Assembly: GCA_958496175.1 (NCBI GenBank)
Contig: OY292275.1
Span: 56,559,701 to 56,623,700, forward strand
Length of the DNA stretch: 64,000 bases
Reading direction: 5' to 3'
DNA from: Sisyra terminalis
Lineage: Eukaryota > Arthropoda > Insecta > Neuroptera > Sisyridae
Positions 1-13,164 of this stretch are shown here, piece after piece (position 1 is the stretch's first letter; the number at the start of each line of letters is the position of its first letter). A program made the position numbers and the translations under genes. Below the pieces are notes generated by a model. The model ran no database searches. It was not told the DNA's origin and worked only from the letters and a program-made list of their open reading frames with translations.

Positions 1-284
1 CAGTCTTTTTTTTTCTTACAATCATTGGAAGTCTGAATTGTACTCGAATGTATGTTGGTTTTCTAATGTAAAGAAATCTTTTTATTTTTAATTTTTAATT
101 TTTCTTTTGCTTTAAATTTAGTCTGAAACTATTGTTAGTATAATGTATAATAATATTAGATCAATTGATCGAATAAAATTTCATAAAGGGGAACCAAAAC
201 TGTAAAATTAATCTTCTTGGTTGTTTTTTTCATGGATTGAGGAATCCAAAAAAGAGAGTTAAAATATTAGTTTATTACATCTAA

Positions 285-670
285 GGGGCCGTTAATAAAA
301 TACGTTCGCATACAAGGGGGGAGGGGTCTTTCTGAGTGTGACAAGATGTGACAGAGGGAGGCGGGGGGTCTTCGGTAACGTGACGTTCGCCGTTCGTCAA
401 AAAATATTAAATTAATATTTCTTTCGATTATTTTTCGTTATAGAAGATATTTATCGATTTATTTAAATTTCATTATAAAAACAAAATAAATATTTTCAAT
501 TCTTAAAATTTGTGCACTTTTAATTGAAATTTTAGCATATTCAGGGAGGGGTTTTAGTTTTGTGACGAAATATTTCTAGGGGGATCACAGAAAGTGTGAC
601 ACAGCGTGACAATGGGGGGAGGGGGTCAGAAAAAGCTTATTTTAGCGTGACGTGTTTTATGAATGGCCCC
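285..670. mobile_element. PIF/Harbinger-like MITE with TAA target duplication
   Basis: The ends are inverted repeats of about 20 bp: the left end reads GGGGCCGTTAATAAAA and the right end, reverse-complemented, reads GGGGCCATTCATAAAA. Both ends are flanked by TAA (282-284 and 671-673), the 3-bp TWA duplication typical of PIF/Harbinger. The interior has no coding potential and contains several G-rich runs next to TGTGAC/GTGACG words. It is a short non-autonomous element. Superfamily is inferred from the target duplication and G-rich ends. Confidence 0.72.
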
Positions 671-673
671 TAA

Positions 674-3020
674 CTAGTGCTTTTGCAAATTATATATATA
701 TATAGGTATAGACTTTTATATCTAGAAATTTTCTTTATTTTTTTGAAAAACGATACATCAAATTATCGATTTGTCGAACGTATTTAATGTAAGCCGTATA
801 ATGTATAGCTAATTATTAATGGTGAATAATTCACTGATATTTTCCCCGAGAGGCATCAAATCCATCCAATTCTACACAAAGGTATAGGAAGGAATAATTA
901 CTTTAGCTTCTTGAGATTTAGTTTTAGTTTTAAGAGTTGTAATAAATTTTGTTAGAGATTAATTTATATCTGATTCAAAAATTAGAAATAAAATGATACC
1001 AAAAAAAAAAAAAAAAAATTATCGATTTGATTTACGATTTCTATGATGCTAAAACGTAAGGGTAATATAAAACTTCAAATAGTTTCTAATAATTCTAATA
1101 GTTCTAATAGTTTCTAATAGTTTTTAAAACTTCTAATAGTTTGATAGTTTTCCAGAGCTATGTATACAATTAGATAAGCGTCAGCAAAAGCTTATCATTA
1201 GATGTCCCATCTAAAATATCTTTTTCCCGTGCTTAATATCATAAACTACATAGACTTAAACATTGAAAAATGTTTTTTTGTTGGTTTTTTTTTATGATAA
1301 AAGTTAATGAATACTTTGAATAGATTTATCCAAAATTTTGTAACAAATAAAAGTAATGTTTTTAAATTTAAAAAATTCAATTACCATTTACCATAGTAAC
1401 CCATCGGTCATGGTGCCCGTGGGCATACGATTGAGAACCCCTACCAAAAGGTATAAGTACTATGAAGTTGTTCGATAATCGAATTGGAGATTGCATATAA
1501 GTTGAAGGGGAATCCCTTCTTTACCACAAAGTTTTACTTAATAATTTTATCAGTGATTTAGAAAAAAAAGTAGTACTTCCAAAGAAGCACTTCTGACATT
1601 CGTTATCATAACTTAATGACGGAAGCAAAATTTGTCTCACACCTTGAAAGTGTCAATTATTGTGTGATTTACATTTGAGAAAATGCATTGACTAATTACC
1701 CACAATTTATGACAGCATTGCAAAAAGGTAATAATAAAACAATCAAGAGAGGCAGGAATTAATTGCCTATCTTACGCAACGCGAAAAGGGTGTCTCATTA
1801 AACGCTAAAAACCAACACAGCAGCTAATTGATAGGGTGAAATTTTCACGTCCTTGCCGTATTACACGGCCTAATTAGCTTAAACAAAAAATAAATTAAAA
1901 ATAATAACGAACAAGTGGTGGACGAAATCATAAGTTGTCTTTGTGGAAACGTGAAATTCAAAAAAATCTGTCACGTTGCAGAAATAATGTTTTAATCATC
2001 GGTTATTACAAATAATGAGAGTCTGCCAGCATATTCCTTTCAATCAAACAATCATTAGACCATAACCAATGTGAAGAGAAAAATAACAGCAAAGTTAAAC
2101 CAAGAAACTCCGACAAAATAAACATACAAACATTCGAAGTTCATTTATTCTAGTAAGTCATAATTGTACCTTAATTAAATACAAATTAATGTTATTTTTA
2201 TCAAAATATTTTCAACATGCAATCAATATGGGAAACTTGAACAACTCGGATCGTATAATTTATAATATCCGCATTATTTGTTTGTATTGAAGAAAATGTC
2301 ACCACGTTGGTTTATTTTGATACTGGGACATGTTATTAGTCGATTAGATGAGTGAGTGATCGAAAGTTTTGCTAAGTATTTATAAGTAAACAATTTTTGC
2401 AGTCAATCACATATGTTTACTTTTTCTCTCACGTGATTTCATCAAGATTACTAATTGGAAATATTTTATGATATCTAATAGTTAATGAGATTAATCACTG
2501 TAACTATGAATGTATAGTTATATGTTTTAAAAGTGAAGGAAAGTAAAGAGTTCCACAAATAATTGCCTAAAAATCTTATAAAATGCAAAAAGTTGGTCTG
2601 TAAATGATTTAAACATTTGGAGGGTAACAAACTGTTTTTAAAATGTTTATTTATATTTTTTAAAATCTAATTGAACTGAGTAATTCATTTGAAACAATAA
2701 TAAATTTTTAACAATTCATAATGATTTTTGGTATTTTTTTGAGCAAATTTACTATTTTGAACTGCCTAATCTTTTAAACCTTTTAAATGCATAATTGTCA
2801 TTCCAAATGTTGCAGTTATTGAATAGGCTTCTCTCAAGCAAATAAAGAGTAAAATGACTACAAATTATGTATTGAATTTTTTTAATTTTTGAGTATTTTC
2901 AAATTTTCTCAAATATATTGTTGCAATTAGTGCAAGTGGTCATGCGCTTTGTATGTAGCATTTCACTTAATTTTGCTTTTTATTTTTTTTATCTTTTTTG
3001 GTGAAATTTTTTTCAATTGG
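674..3020. other. A+T-rich non-genic stretch
   Basis: No coding region recognised. It contains a poly-A run near 1002-1018, a short array of TTCTAATAG words around 1080-1140, and one hAT-like end near 1401-1443 (listed separately). 1740-2100 is more complex in composition but shows no reading frame of note. Confidence 0.5.
1401..1443 (-). mobile_element. hAT-like transposon end relic
   Basis: Read on the minus strand from about 1443, the sequence starts AGGGGTTCTCAATCG and continues through GC-rich words. This resembles the CAGGGGTTCTCAA ends of many hAT elements. No matching second end or target duplication was found, so it is a truncated relic at best. Confidence 0.35.
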
Positions 3021-3025
3021 TCCAA

Positions 3026-4010
3026 CTTATTATTATTATTATTATTATTATTTATTTTGATTCCAGCATACATTTTATAGAGATGCAAAGCATCTGTACA
3101 TTTACAATTGCATATATTTAAATCAGAGTAATAGTATAATGAATTATATGTTAAAACAAAATTACCAATAAAGTAAATAATTTAATTTAATTGAAAATTA
3201 TGTTAATTACTAGGCACTCAAAGTACCAATTGAGCTTTTTAATATTTTCTTCAATTGTTTTCGCTTAAAATTAAGAGTTATGGTGGTTGGGTAACTAATT
3301 AAAATATTTTATTGCAACAAGATAAGGATTCTTAGTACTAATAGTGTTTTTAGTTTTGGCAGAGTTAATAAATTAGATCTAATTTCTGTACACTTATTAT
3401 TTTAATATTCTTTACACTTACTATAGTAGTATGTTAAAGAACTGATAATAAATGATTTTCTGATACCACGGGATATATCAACAATATTTCGTGAAGTAAC
3501 ATAATTAATAAAACGATTTTGGGTACTAGTTAATGGTCTAACACTTTTTTTATATCCCCCACCCCATGCAATTATGCTATAGTTGATTATGCTTTCAAAT
3601 AACCCAAGATAAATAGTTTTTAATACCAAGGAACTTAAGAATTTACTCAAATTAAAGAATAAGATTTGTATAGAAATAAGTAGCAATTTCTGCAATAGCA
3701 TCTTTTGAGTCTTTGTTCTTTAGGAAGCCGAACAGATTACAAGCGATAATATTATATTCCATTATAAAGTTATTGATTCCTGTATGTATAATTTTTCAAG
3801 AATTTTAGTGCATTTTAACTATGTTAGAGATTAAAGAAATTAAACGATAGTAAGTAGTTTTATACTTATTACCAGCTTTATACATTGGTATAATTTCTGC
3901 GTATTTCATCGCACCAGGCCATGTACCACTAGTTATGCATTTGTTGAAAATAGATTCTAAATTACGAGCAATAACATTTGTTAGTGCAACAATGAATAGT
4001 AACCAACATT
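3026..4010 (-). pseudogene. LINE reverse transcriptase relic (CR1/Jockey-like), internally deleted
   Basis: On the minus strand, about 3990-3720 translates into the start of a non-LTR reverse transcriptase, with words such as TSGTWPGAMKYAEIIP, a decayed PISL-like segment (RLISLISNIVK) and a decayed FGF box (NLFGFLKNKDSKDA). The next homologous part is in another frame at about 3690-3402 and is already the C-terminal thumb/connection region (YLGLFESIINYSIIAWGGG). The catalytic palm with the F/YADD box is missing, so roughly 450 bp have been lost. Stops occur around 3800. The 3' end has a palindromic 3'UTR word (AGATGCAAAGCATCT, 3082-3096) and an (ATT)n tract at about 3026-3055, which is (AAT)n on the element strand and acts as its tail. 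It is non-functional. The exact clade is uncertain. Confidence 0.75.
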
Positions 4011-4599
4011 TAAAATGATTGGTTATTTATAGAGCTAATGATGCAAATTGCAATATCAAAACAAAGATTTATTTTTCCCCATTCCAGAACTTGAAAGGCA
4101 ACTTAAGTTTCCTTGAACTTTATAAATTTTTAATTTTGGAAAGCCAAAAAATATTCGAGAACATTTTATAAATATATGAATGCTTATGTTCTATTTATTT
4201 TATGGTTTTAGAATTATCAATTTGAACTAGCTAAAGCTTTGTCGTTCGGGATTTGAGCTTACATTAATTTTGAAAGAAATGTTTTCCCAGTGCTTTCTGA
4301 AGCATCTACAAAGAACCAATAATTTTCGCCACTTTCAATTTTGTTTGAATAGCTTTATCAAATTCGAATATTATTTGTTCTGGGTTCAAAAGTGGAACTG
4401 CTTTCGGTATTTGTCGTTTAAAAGACGCAATATGGTATTCTGGTTCTCCTATAAAATCACTAATAACTTTCTTAGTTCTTTGTGATCTGCTCATCTTAAA
4501 ATTATAAAAAATATTTTCTAGTAATAGTTATCCATTGGTCTTCAATCTTCATCTTTTAAACTTCATCATTTAAACTAAAATTTGGAAACTCCTAAAAAG

Positions 4600-4751
4600 G
4601 AAATATCAAACAATTGAGGCAAAAAAATATACAGAGAACTAGGGCGTTCTTAACAGTATCTACAGTTATAAATTAAGGCCTTCATTCTGGGCTTATTTTA
4701 TATTTTCATGTTTTAAAGTTTCAGTTTTTGCCTCAATTGTTTGATATTTTC
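4600..4751. repeat. 26-bp inverted repeat with 100-nt loop
   Basis: The word AAATATCAAACAATTGAGGC (4602 on) recurs in reverse complement at about 4726-4751. The match is essentially perfect over 25-26 bp. The ends have no obvious target duplication. It could be a small MITE or a transcribed hairpin. Confidence 0.55.
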
Positions 4752-4754
4752 TGA

Positions 4755-7700
4755 AATTGAAGTGCAATTTCAATTCTTTTTCGACTTCCGTTTTAGCAAA
4801 AATTAAGACATAAGAATTTCCTCCATTAGCTCAGAAAATATTTTTTTACTTTTTCAAAAGTGTTTTTAGCTATTTTCCAAATTAATTGTAATTAATTCAC
4901 TAGAGTTGCAGTACTTATTTAATTGTTGTTGCAAAAGCGTCAAATTTAATGATTACACGTCCATAAAGAATATGTAAATATTAAGAAGAATATTAAGGTA
5001 TATTGATAATTTCTTGAGTTTGGATTACTTTCCTATGAAGCAAAGGCAATTTATTAGACGAATTTTTAGAGGGCATTCGTGATTTTTTTCAGTTTCATTG
5101 CTATCTTGAGAAAACTCAAAAATATTATTTTGAACATTTATTTACTTGATTTTTCCACATTGCTTGTATAGGGTCTTTTAAATATTTGCTATCCTGATTT
5201 CCTGATTAATTGACTTGGTAGGTAATCCTATTTTTTAAGGCATATTTCTATCTTTCTTTTTGTTAAAAAAATTATCTTTTTTTTTTCTTATAATGTTTCA
5301 ATTATCTGGACATTTGATGAATGCTACAATCACTATTATTTGAAAGTAGATTTCGTTATTAATATAGCGAAAAGCTCTTGAAAAGGTGCTTATCTATATT
5401 GTGTAACATCTTCTCGAATTATATCCCAATGATTGTCTCTGACAATCCTCTTGCCTCACATGCCTCTTGAAATGCCGAAAGTTTTTGGCAAATTAGCGAA
5501 AAATCTTTACATTATTATTATTTAAAGTATAGTTCATAAGAAGTCACTTTCCTTATTTTTATGGCAATTTATGGATGTCATCCCAAAAGAACATCTTTTG
5601 AAGCAAAGAATTAGAAGAGCCAACTTTTGATACATTGAATTAAAATAAAGTGTATTTCAGAAAGTGCATTCTGCATCGATTGAAACAAATGCGGTAGTCA
5701 TAAAGCACTAAATCTTCTCATCCTCTACTTTCCAAATAGTTTCTAATCGGTGTTTGTTCGCTAATTTTAAAATCTTTCTATGATTGAAAAAAATTAAATG
5801 GGCATAAGCAAATCAAACATTATTAACTAATTTAAACATCCATTAAATAGAGCTTTCAAATGAAATTTATGTCAATAATTTGTTATTGGGCATACATAAG
5901 TGTTGACGTTTAGTTTCCCATTCCGGTCTTAAGGCTATAGACCTAATACTAAGATCAGTTAAAGGTGGTGAGTGTTTTTCGAAATAATTTTCAGTAAAAT
6001 AAATTCGTTCACTATTCTAAAAGTGATACCACAAATATATATCTATTTTTATTCAAAGGTCATAAAATATTGTAGAAATACAAGCACGTAATTCCCCTGT
6101 AGGTAGCTATCTTATATTGAAATTTTTGAAGTAATCTACAATGATGAATAATCAATCGCTAACTTTCTTGGAAATTCTTTGAAATATTTGATAAATGTTG
6201 TTTTTATTATTGTAATTAAGAAATAATATTTTGCAGTTTTAAATCCCTAATTATTCCAAGTAATTCTTTAATTATTGTTTATTTAAGAAAAGTTTTAACC
6301 ACGTTCCCTATCTATTACTTAATTATCTCAAAGTATGGTTGATATATTTTCGTGAATATAACTCAGTTCACAATTAGGAAAATACAGATGAAATTGATTA
6401 AATTTTTTTTCTTTTTGTTTATTATGGCCAAAAGTCTTAAAGAATAGTTTTTTTCAGATGGAACTAAAACAAGTCTCAATTCAAATTTTGATATGGTTTA
6501 CATAAAGTTATTAAAATTCTCATCCAAAAAATTTACCACCAAAAAAACAATGGACCAAAAGTAATTAGCAGTAATGTTTTTCATTTATTCGAACCATTTA
6601 AAATCGGTGCAAAATTTTCCATTATTAAAAACTCATTTTTATTGCAACAGTTATTTCATTCAAAACACTTTCGTTTCATTGACCGATGCAGTTGATTAGA
6701 ACCGCAGTAAAACAAATAAAATCACTTTTAGCATTTGTGCGCTAATCAAATTTGGTACAAAATTAAATTAAAAATAATCCATTTGAAAAAAAAAAGTGGC
6801 AAAAATTATTTTTGCACGAGCAAAAATGATGATTTCGGGTAAATATTTTTACATAATTCGTTTTTAATTTTGCAAACAATTTTTATCAAATTGTCTCCGC
6901 AGATAATTCAGCTCAAATATTTGCGTGGAAGGTTTATTTTCTTTTGAAAATTAATATTTGAAATTGTCGTTGATAATGGGAATAAATTTGTTTAGCAATT
7001 TACTTTTCAAATTTGTTACTACTTACAAAATTAAGAATTGTGTTATTCTCATTTCTTATATTATTAATATGTAAATACAAGTTTTGTTTTAACTAGATAA
7101 CCAATTACAATATGAGTATAATGAAAAGTTTTCGGTAATTATTTGCCAAAATTTTTAGAATTATCTGCAAAAAAATATGATGAAGATATATGGGTTTAGA
7201 GCAGAAAAATCATCAGGAAATATACAATTTATTGTGTCTGATCGGAAATCGTTTCAAATTTGGCCCTGATATCAATAATTATCGTTATCAATTTTGTAAC
7301 AAAAGATTTTACATTGTAAACATTAAATTATCAACGCAACCATTATCTTGTCATCGATGTCAGTGATGAACCTTTGTTAATAATTAATTTAATGTGAATT
7401 TCAGCGAATCATATTCACATAAAATGTAAAAAAAATAATATAAGATGGGAAATACAAACACATTATTTTTATTATTGTTTTCTGATTAATATTGTCAGAT
7501 TCCTTACACAGATAATGCAATTTGCTCCTCCATACCCCGAAAAACACAAACATCCGGCATTCCGGGATTTTCCTAACAATTAAACGTGGCCAATTCACAA
7601 TGTTTATCTTAATGAAAATGCAAATTAGATCATAAAATATAGCATGAATGAAATATAAGCCAAGTTAAATTGCTTTATGAACAATTTCAATGGCAAAGTT

Positions 7701-8270
7701 TTTGAAGTAAGAACATTGCAAAAAAAAGCTTAACAGATAAAATAACGAAAAGGGGATTTTTTGAATATTTTTCATGTCAGCAGATATTTCAACATACGTT
7801 AAACGAATTGGTCTATCAAAACTCAACTATATCAACTATTGTAACACAAATACTTATATAATGAAAAAAATAATCGTTTGCTCTAAATATTTTTGAAATC
7901 TTTTATGTTGGTGCCTATCTAATTATTAAATAATTATTAGTACTATAAATAATTTGTAAAATATTTGTCTATATTTCAGTATTTGTTGCATTTTCCTTCC
8001 AAAATAAATCGACAATGTTTTTTACTCTATAATTTTTCATAGTCCTTGTTGCAACTTGATACTTAAATTTTTGTGCCAAAACGCACTTTGATTATGTATT
8101 TTGGGTTAAACAGTTTACTATGAGATGAAAATAAAGAATGCATTTTATCGATATCCTGCCTAGTTTTCGAGTCATTGATACTTAAACTTTTAGAAATGTT
8201 TGAGGATTAAAGAAACAGATTCGCCTTGTCTTTTGTTATTACTAGTTTACATTGCCTCCACTATACCCTG
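4755..8270. other. A+T-rich non-genic stretch
   Basis: No gene or mobile element recognised. Short open frames (for example 7401-7598, minus) lack any recognisable motif. The segment 6640-6930 is less simple in composition than its surroundings. Confidence 0.45.
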
Positions 8271-8274
8271 AGTT

Positions 8275-9180
8275 ATATTTATTACTAGTAGTTGCCCGTT
8301 GCATTCGCAACTAAAGGTTATATCTCAATAAAAAGTTTAATATGAGATAATGTAGAGTTAATCAACAATCGAAATTTTAAATTTAATAATTAAAGTGTTG
8401 TTACTATAAAAAAAAGTTTATCTAAAATTATATTAAGAAATAAAATGTAAGTGTTTTTTTATATCATTTTAAAAACAACATTTTAAATAACGTGATTTCA
8501 CTAAATTAGTATGAAAGTTTAATACTTATGTAGTACTTATACCAAATAGGCGATGTTAAATTTTGGTTCGTTTTTCAACAATCAAACTTTTTAAAATCTA
8601 TTTTTTATAAACCAATGGTTGTGATCTGGAGTAATTATGTATTCGGCTGAAAAGCATTAAGGTAGCAATTTTTTGCCATACATTTCACTATCAATTCAAA
8701 TATAAAATCTTCGATACAAACTTTTTTTCGGTATTTAGAACAATTTGAAAACCAATTATTGCTATTGAAAATAAATAAAATATTCGAATTTACTTCCATG
8801 CTTTCCACCTATTTCCAATAATTTTATATGTACAACGTCCAAATGTGCGAAATCGAATAGCTTTTTAATCATGTTAACTAACATAAAGAAGGTCATTATT
8901 TTTTTTCGTTTTACATTGTATTTTCAAATATAAGTGCACATTTGTGTCGATGAAATTTGGAAAGTGTTTTCCTTATACAATGCAGATATATAATAAGAAA
9001 GGGTTTTTGAAAATTTCTCCCCTAAAAGAGTGAAAAACGGTAGCAAAGTTTGTAAGGGATAACGTTTAATAAACAATCGAAATTCCAAATTTAATAACCA
9101 AACAAAGTCCGTTAAAAGCGTAACGTTATTACTGCTTAGTATAAAAAGAGTTGATTTATTATTAGAAACAAAAACTTAGT
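8275..9180. repeat. diverged dispersed repeat fragments, possibly RTE-type LINE 3' pieces
   Basis: Two stretches, near 8358-8450 and 9063-9180, share the phrase CAACAATCGAAATT/AAACAATCGAAATT followed by AAATTTAATAA and a GTTATTACT/GTTGTTACT phrase. Upstream of the second, the words GTGAAAAACGG...AAGTTTGTAAGG resemble 3' regions of RTE-like retroposons, and a similar phrase recurs at about 10295-10315. The family assignment is weak. Confidence 0.3.
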
Positions 9181-9459
9181 CTGCTTAAAAATTTAAACTC
9201 TGATAAGTAGATATATCTGACAATGTTATGTTAAGTTTATAAGTGAGCATTATGTTTTTTGGCTTTCTCACATTGTAAACCTGAAAATCCGAAATACGTA
9301 TTCACAAATAAATACATTAGTGAGTGAGTATATCTACCAACCTTTTGAATGCGTAAGTGGGGATAACAGCGCTTGCGCATAGCCCATTCTGCACGGACGC
9401 ACGGCAAGATAGCCAATTTATATATATGATAATTCGGTAGGTGCACCTCGATGGTTTTA

Positions 9460-10980
9460 CCCTTAAAGACGAGATTGGATTTTGGACTTGGTTAGTTTAA
9501 ACTTGATTCTAGTTACTACTTAAAGTATTAGGTCTCTTGTACATACTAAATGACATTATTTAATGTTTTACGTTTCTCGTCTCCGGTTTTGCACTCCTAG
9601 ACTAAATATTGGCTTTGGTTTGAAAAAAAAGTAGATATTTTTGCTTTTTTTATGAAATCAGTATAACGATAATGTTAATATCATAGACATAACATTAAGT
9701 GTAGTTTATAGTTTGAGTCTACTCGAAGCTAAAATCTTTAAGTACCGATATGTTGGAAACTAAACGAGGAATTAAAAATTTGTACTCTTCATTTTCGTCT
9801 TATTTTAGGCTGTTTTATCAAAATACGTCTTTTTAATACGGCAACACGATAATCGAACTTTCCTTTTAAAAATTGATTATGTGCGTGTAATTTTTTGCAA
9901 CAATTAAGCATAAAAGTTTTATGAGATAATAAAATCGTTGGGGTTCTAAGTGATAATTAAATTAATACCGATGACTAAAAGTAGTTTCTATTAAATATGA
10001 AAGTTTAACTACTTCCTAGAAAAGTTTTTTTAACTAGTATCTATTAAAACTTTTATGCTCAATAACTGTTGAAAAAAAATTACAGTTTACTGTAGTTTCA
10101 GTTTATAGTTATACAGTCTGCTCTGAATATATATAGACCTAAACAAACTACAAATTCTATATCAATTTTACAATCAACAATATCTATAAAGTTATGACTT
10201 AGTTTTCTTTGAAAAGAGTAGCAACAATCAAATGAAAATAAAGAAAATTTTAGTTTTTCACTATTCAAAATGTCATAAAGGTTCAAAAAAAATAGCTACA
10301 AAGTTTGTAAGGAATGTGCTTTAAAGCTCTTCTTTCGAAATAAATTGCAATAAGTAAATTTGAAGGTTTCAAGAAAAAGTGGGTAAAAAAATTAAAGAAA
10401 AGTAAGATTTAAATAAATATGTGAATTGTTTTTAAAAATTTTAACTACTATTTTAAATATGACCCCATTTTGTTACCAAAATATTTTCGACCGTAAGAAA
10501 AATTATTTCTTATAATTTTATCATTCTAAGAATGGGCTTGGTATGATTTGGTACAAAATTGCACTTTTACTATGCAATGATATAAATGCATTCAGATATA
10601 AGTGACCAAGTAACAAAAAAAAAAAGAAACTTAATTTTTTCTTTCAAAATCATTAATAAATGCATATTTTCCCCGTAATTGTAATCCCTCGAGACAAAAA
10701 TTAAAAAAACTTAGATTTTTTTTAAATACCAGGGCCATAAAAATCAGCCTCCACGATTGGGGTCCCCTTTTCCATTATTTCCGTCAATTTCAAAATATTT
10801 TTTCATACATTTGCAATTTTAGGAAAGTAAAAGGATCATAATCAAATACTTTTAGGCCGGATGAATACAGGGGTGATTTTTATTCCTTCAAAATAATAAG
10901 TGGTTGAAAAATTGTTTTGTAGTATAATATTAACCAGCGTTTATACAATAACGAGTCATAAGGGTCATAAAATAACGTGA
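9460..10980. other. A+T-rich non-genic stretch
   Basis: No gene recognised. It includes a fragment of the 8.3-9.2 kb repeat near 10295 and a somewhat GC-richer patch at 10730-10790. Confidence 0.4.
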
Positions 10981-10987
10981 AGCAATT

Positions 10988-11395
10988 ATGAATACATCCT
11001 ACATGAAGAGCCATGGGCATGGGTTTGCAAAAGCGCACGAAGAAGAAAAAATAGGCTATACAATTGGACTGAAAAAAGAAAGGCTTAGACAAGAAAAAAA
11101 TTCAAAAAACATTTTTGGAGTAGAAATGAGCTTCTTTAGAGCGTTCTTAGAATTTTCCCATAAAATGATTTCTGATAGAAATCACGGTGAAAATCCAAAT
11201 GGAAAATTATCTAAGATTCCTACATGAATTTCTTTAGGGAACCTTGTGGGATTCCTATAGGAAATTATACGAGAATCCCATGGAAAATAATGCAAGAATG
11301 TACCCTGAATTTTTATGAGAAACCATATAGAAATCCATCCGAAAATACCAGGTCGAAGATTACAGGCCTAATTCTTATGCAAATTTATTTGATAG
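10988..11395 (-). repeat. degenerate repeat related to the 55.2-56.0 kb units
   Basis: On the minus strand the sequence consists of recurring words such as GGTTTC, GGATTTC, GGAATC and TTTTCC spaced about 12 nt apart. This is the same style and partly the same phrases (TTCCTATAGGAATCC; TTTTCCCATAAAA) as the plus-strand repeat at 55.3-56.0 kb. Open frames here on both strands look like products of the repeat, not genes. Confidence 0.45.
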
Positions 11396-11399
11396 GGCT

Positions 11400-13150
11400 A
11401 AGATAAAAAAATCGATATGTGTCCTTATAGTCCTTTGTTTTTATTGCCAATCATAAGAAAGATTATTTATAGGTCCAAGAACATAATGGATAGCTAAAAT
11501 TTCATTTCCAGTAATAATAAAGTAAAGAAAATCACTTCTTTTAAATTTGTTATTAATCCAAACATTAAGATTCATTACCATTTTTTAAGCAAATTAAACA
11601 ATTTTATACATATTGACTTTCGTGTGATTTCATTGGAATGGGAAAATGTTAACCTACTCGGTAATAAGTGTATACTCGGTATACAAAATTGAAAAAAAAA
11701 TTGGCATTTTAAAAGCACAGTTTTATTAAGCTGTTAAAAGGAATGTAAACCTGAAGAACATAATTTTTCGTTTGTTTTTTTGCTATGGGCTATATTTTCA
11801 CTAAGACTAGGATTTTGATTTGATTACTATTATTATTGCATCTACGATTTAATCATCACTAGCTATAACAATAGTAGGCACTTATTTTTCAAGATTCTTT
11901 CTACTAAAACAGTAATGTAGTTGCCAAACTTATTGAAGTTTTCAAAAAAGCTTTAAAAGTTGAATAAAAGCTCTAGAAGCTGCATACATTCCCAGCAAAA
12001 TGTATTGGTCCATATCAATTAAGCATTAAAATTTGCGCGAGTTGAACATTTTTTAATTGATTTGATGCATTTAAAACCTTTAAAATTACCCTTAATATTA
12101 TTCTTGCAACAATTATAAAATTTTTGTGTTATTTTTAAATTCAAATAAGTGATCTAATTTTACAACATTGCCACGAATTTCCAGTCTTCGCAAAATTAAT
12201 TGAAATATTCTTCCAACATATCTGGTTTTTGCCTTCCAAAACACCAACACCTATTACCTTTGTTTTCTATGCAATTTTAAAAATTGAATTTCAAATGAAT
12301 AAATTTCATGAAATGCTTTTATATCCGAATAACTTTTGCATTACGAACTTAGATAATAGTCATTATGGAAAGAAAGAAAAAAACACGTGCAATAGAACCA
12401 GTTAAATTAATTTTACACATAATTATTGCGATAATTTTAATTTTAATTTGTGCTATTTTTGTCTTTCTTCACGGATAGTTGAAATTGTAATGTATCTCTA
12501 CTGTGAAATTTCGATTTGATATAATGTAGGTATCTCTTTTATTTCATGGAAAATTTGGTCAAAAATCAGTCAAGTTTAAATCCAAATTTATTTTTGTACC
12601 AATTTTCCATGTTTTTATTCTGTTTTAAAATAAATATCCATGAATGTAATGATATGATAAATAAGTAGATCTAATTAATGTTTAGTGTTTGAGACATTCG
12701 TTAGATGTTCGTGAAGGTTTAAATCATAAAATAAATATCTGAAAAATCATAATTGTAATTTACAGATAAAAAATAAATAAATAATTGTAATTGCATACTT
12801 GGGAAAAAAAACGTTTATATAATGCAAACAATAAATTGGTTTTTGGAATTACTATAAAGAAGTGTGTGTTAAAACACGTATTTGAAGTTAAACTTCATAA
12901 AAAGTTTTTATATATTAGATACTCTCCGTATTTTCTTAACGCCTTTTTACTTGATTTTTAATAGGGAACATAGTAAATATGAATTACCAATAATATAGTT
13001 TAGGTTATCTTAAAACTGAAAATTATGAAATCAGATCGTAAGGGTTTCAAATAATCACAGAGAATTTCCTTATCAGAGATAAGAATATCGCTGGAGGGAC
13101 AGTTTTAAGATAGTATTCGATTACACGTGGGATAGTTGGAAATATTATTG
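11400..13150. other. A+T-rich stretch, probably intron of the UNC93-like gene
   Basis: It lies directly 3' (minus strand) of a donor site at 13164-13159. I found no segment here, or anywhere in 1-13164, that encodes the remaining conserved half of the UNC93-like protein, so this is best read as intron. Confidence 0.45.
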
Positions 13151-13164
13151 TTTGAGATTCTTAC

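Noticed and set aside
10880..11406. Three small open frames on both strands
   Set aside because: They fall in a degenerate repeat related to 55.3-56.0 kb and lack motifs.
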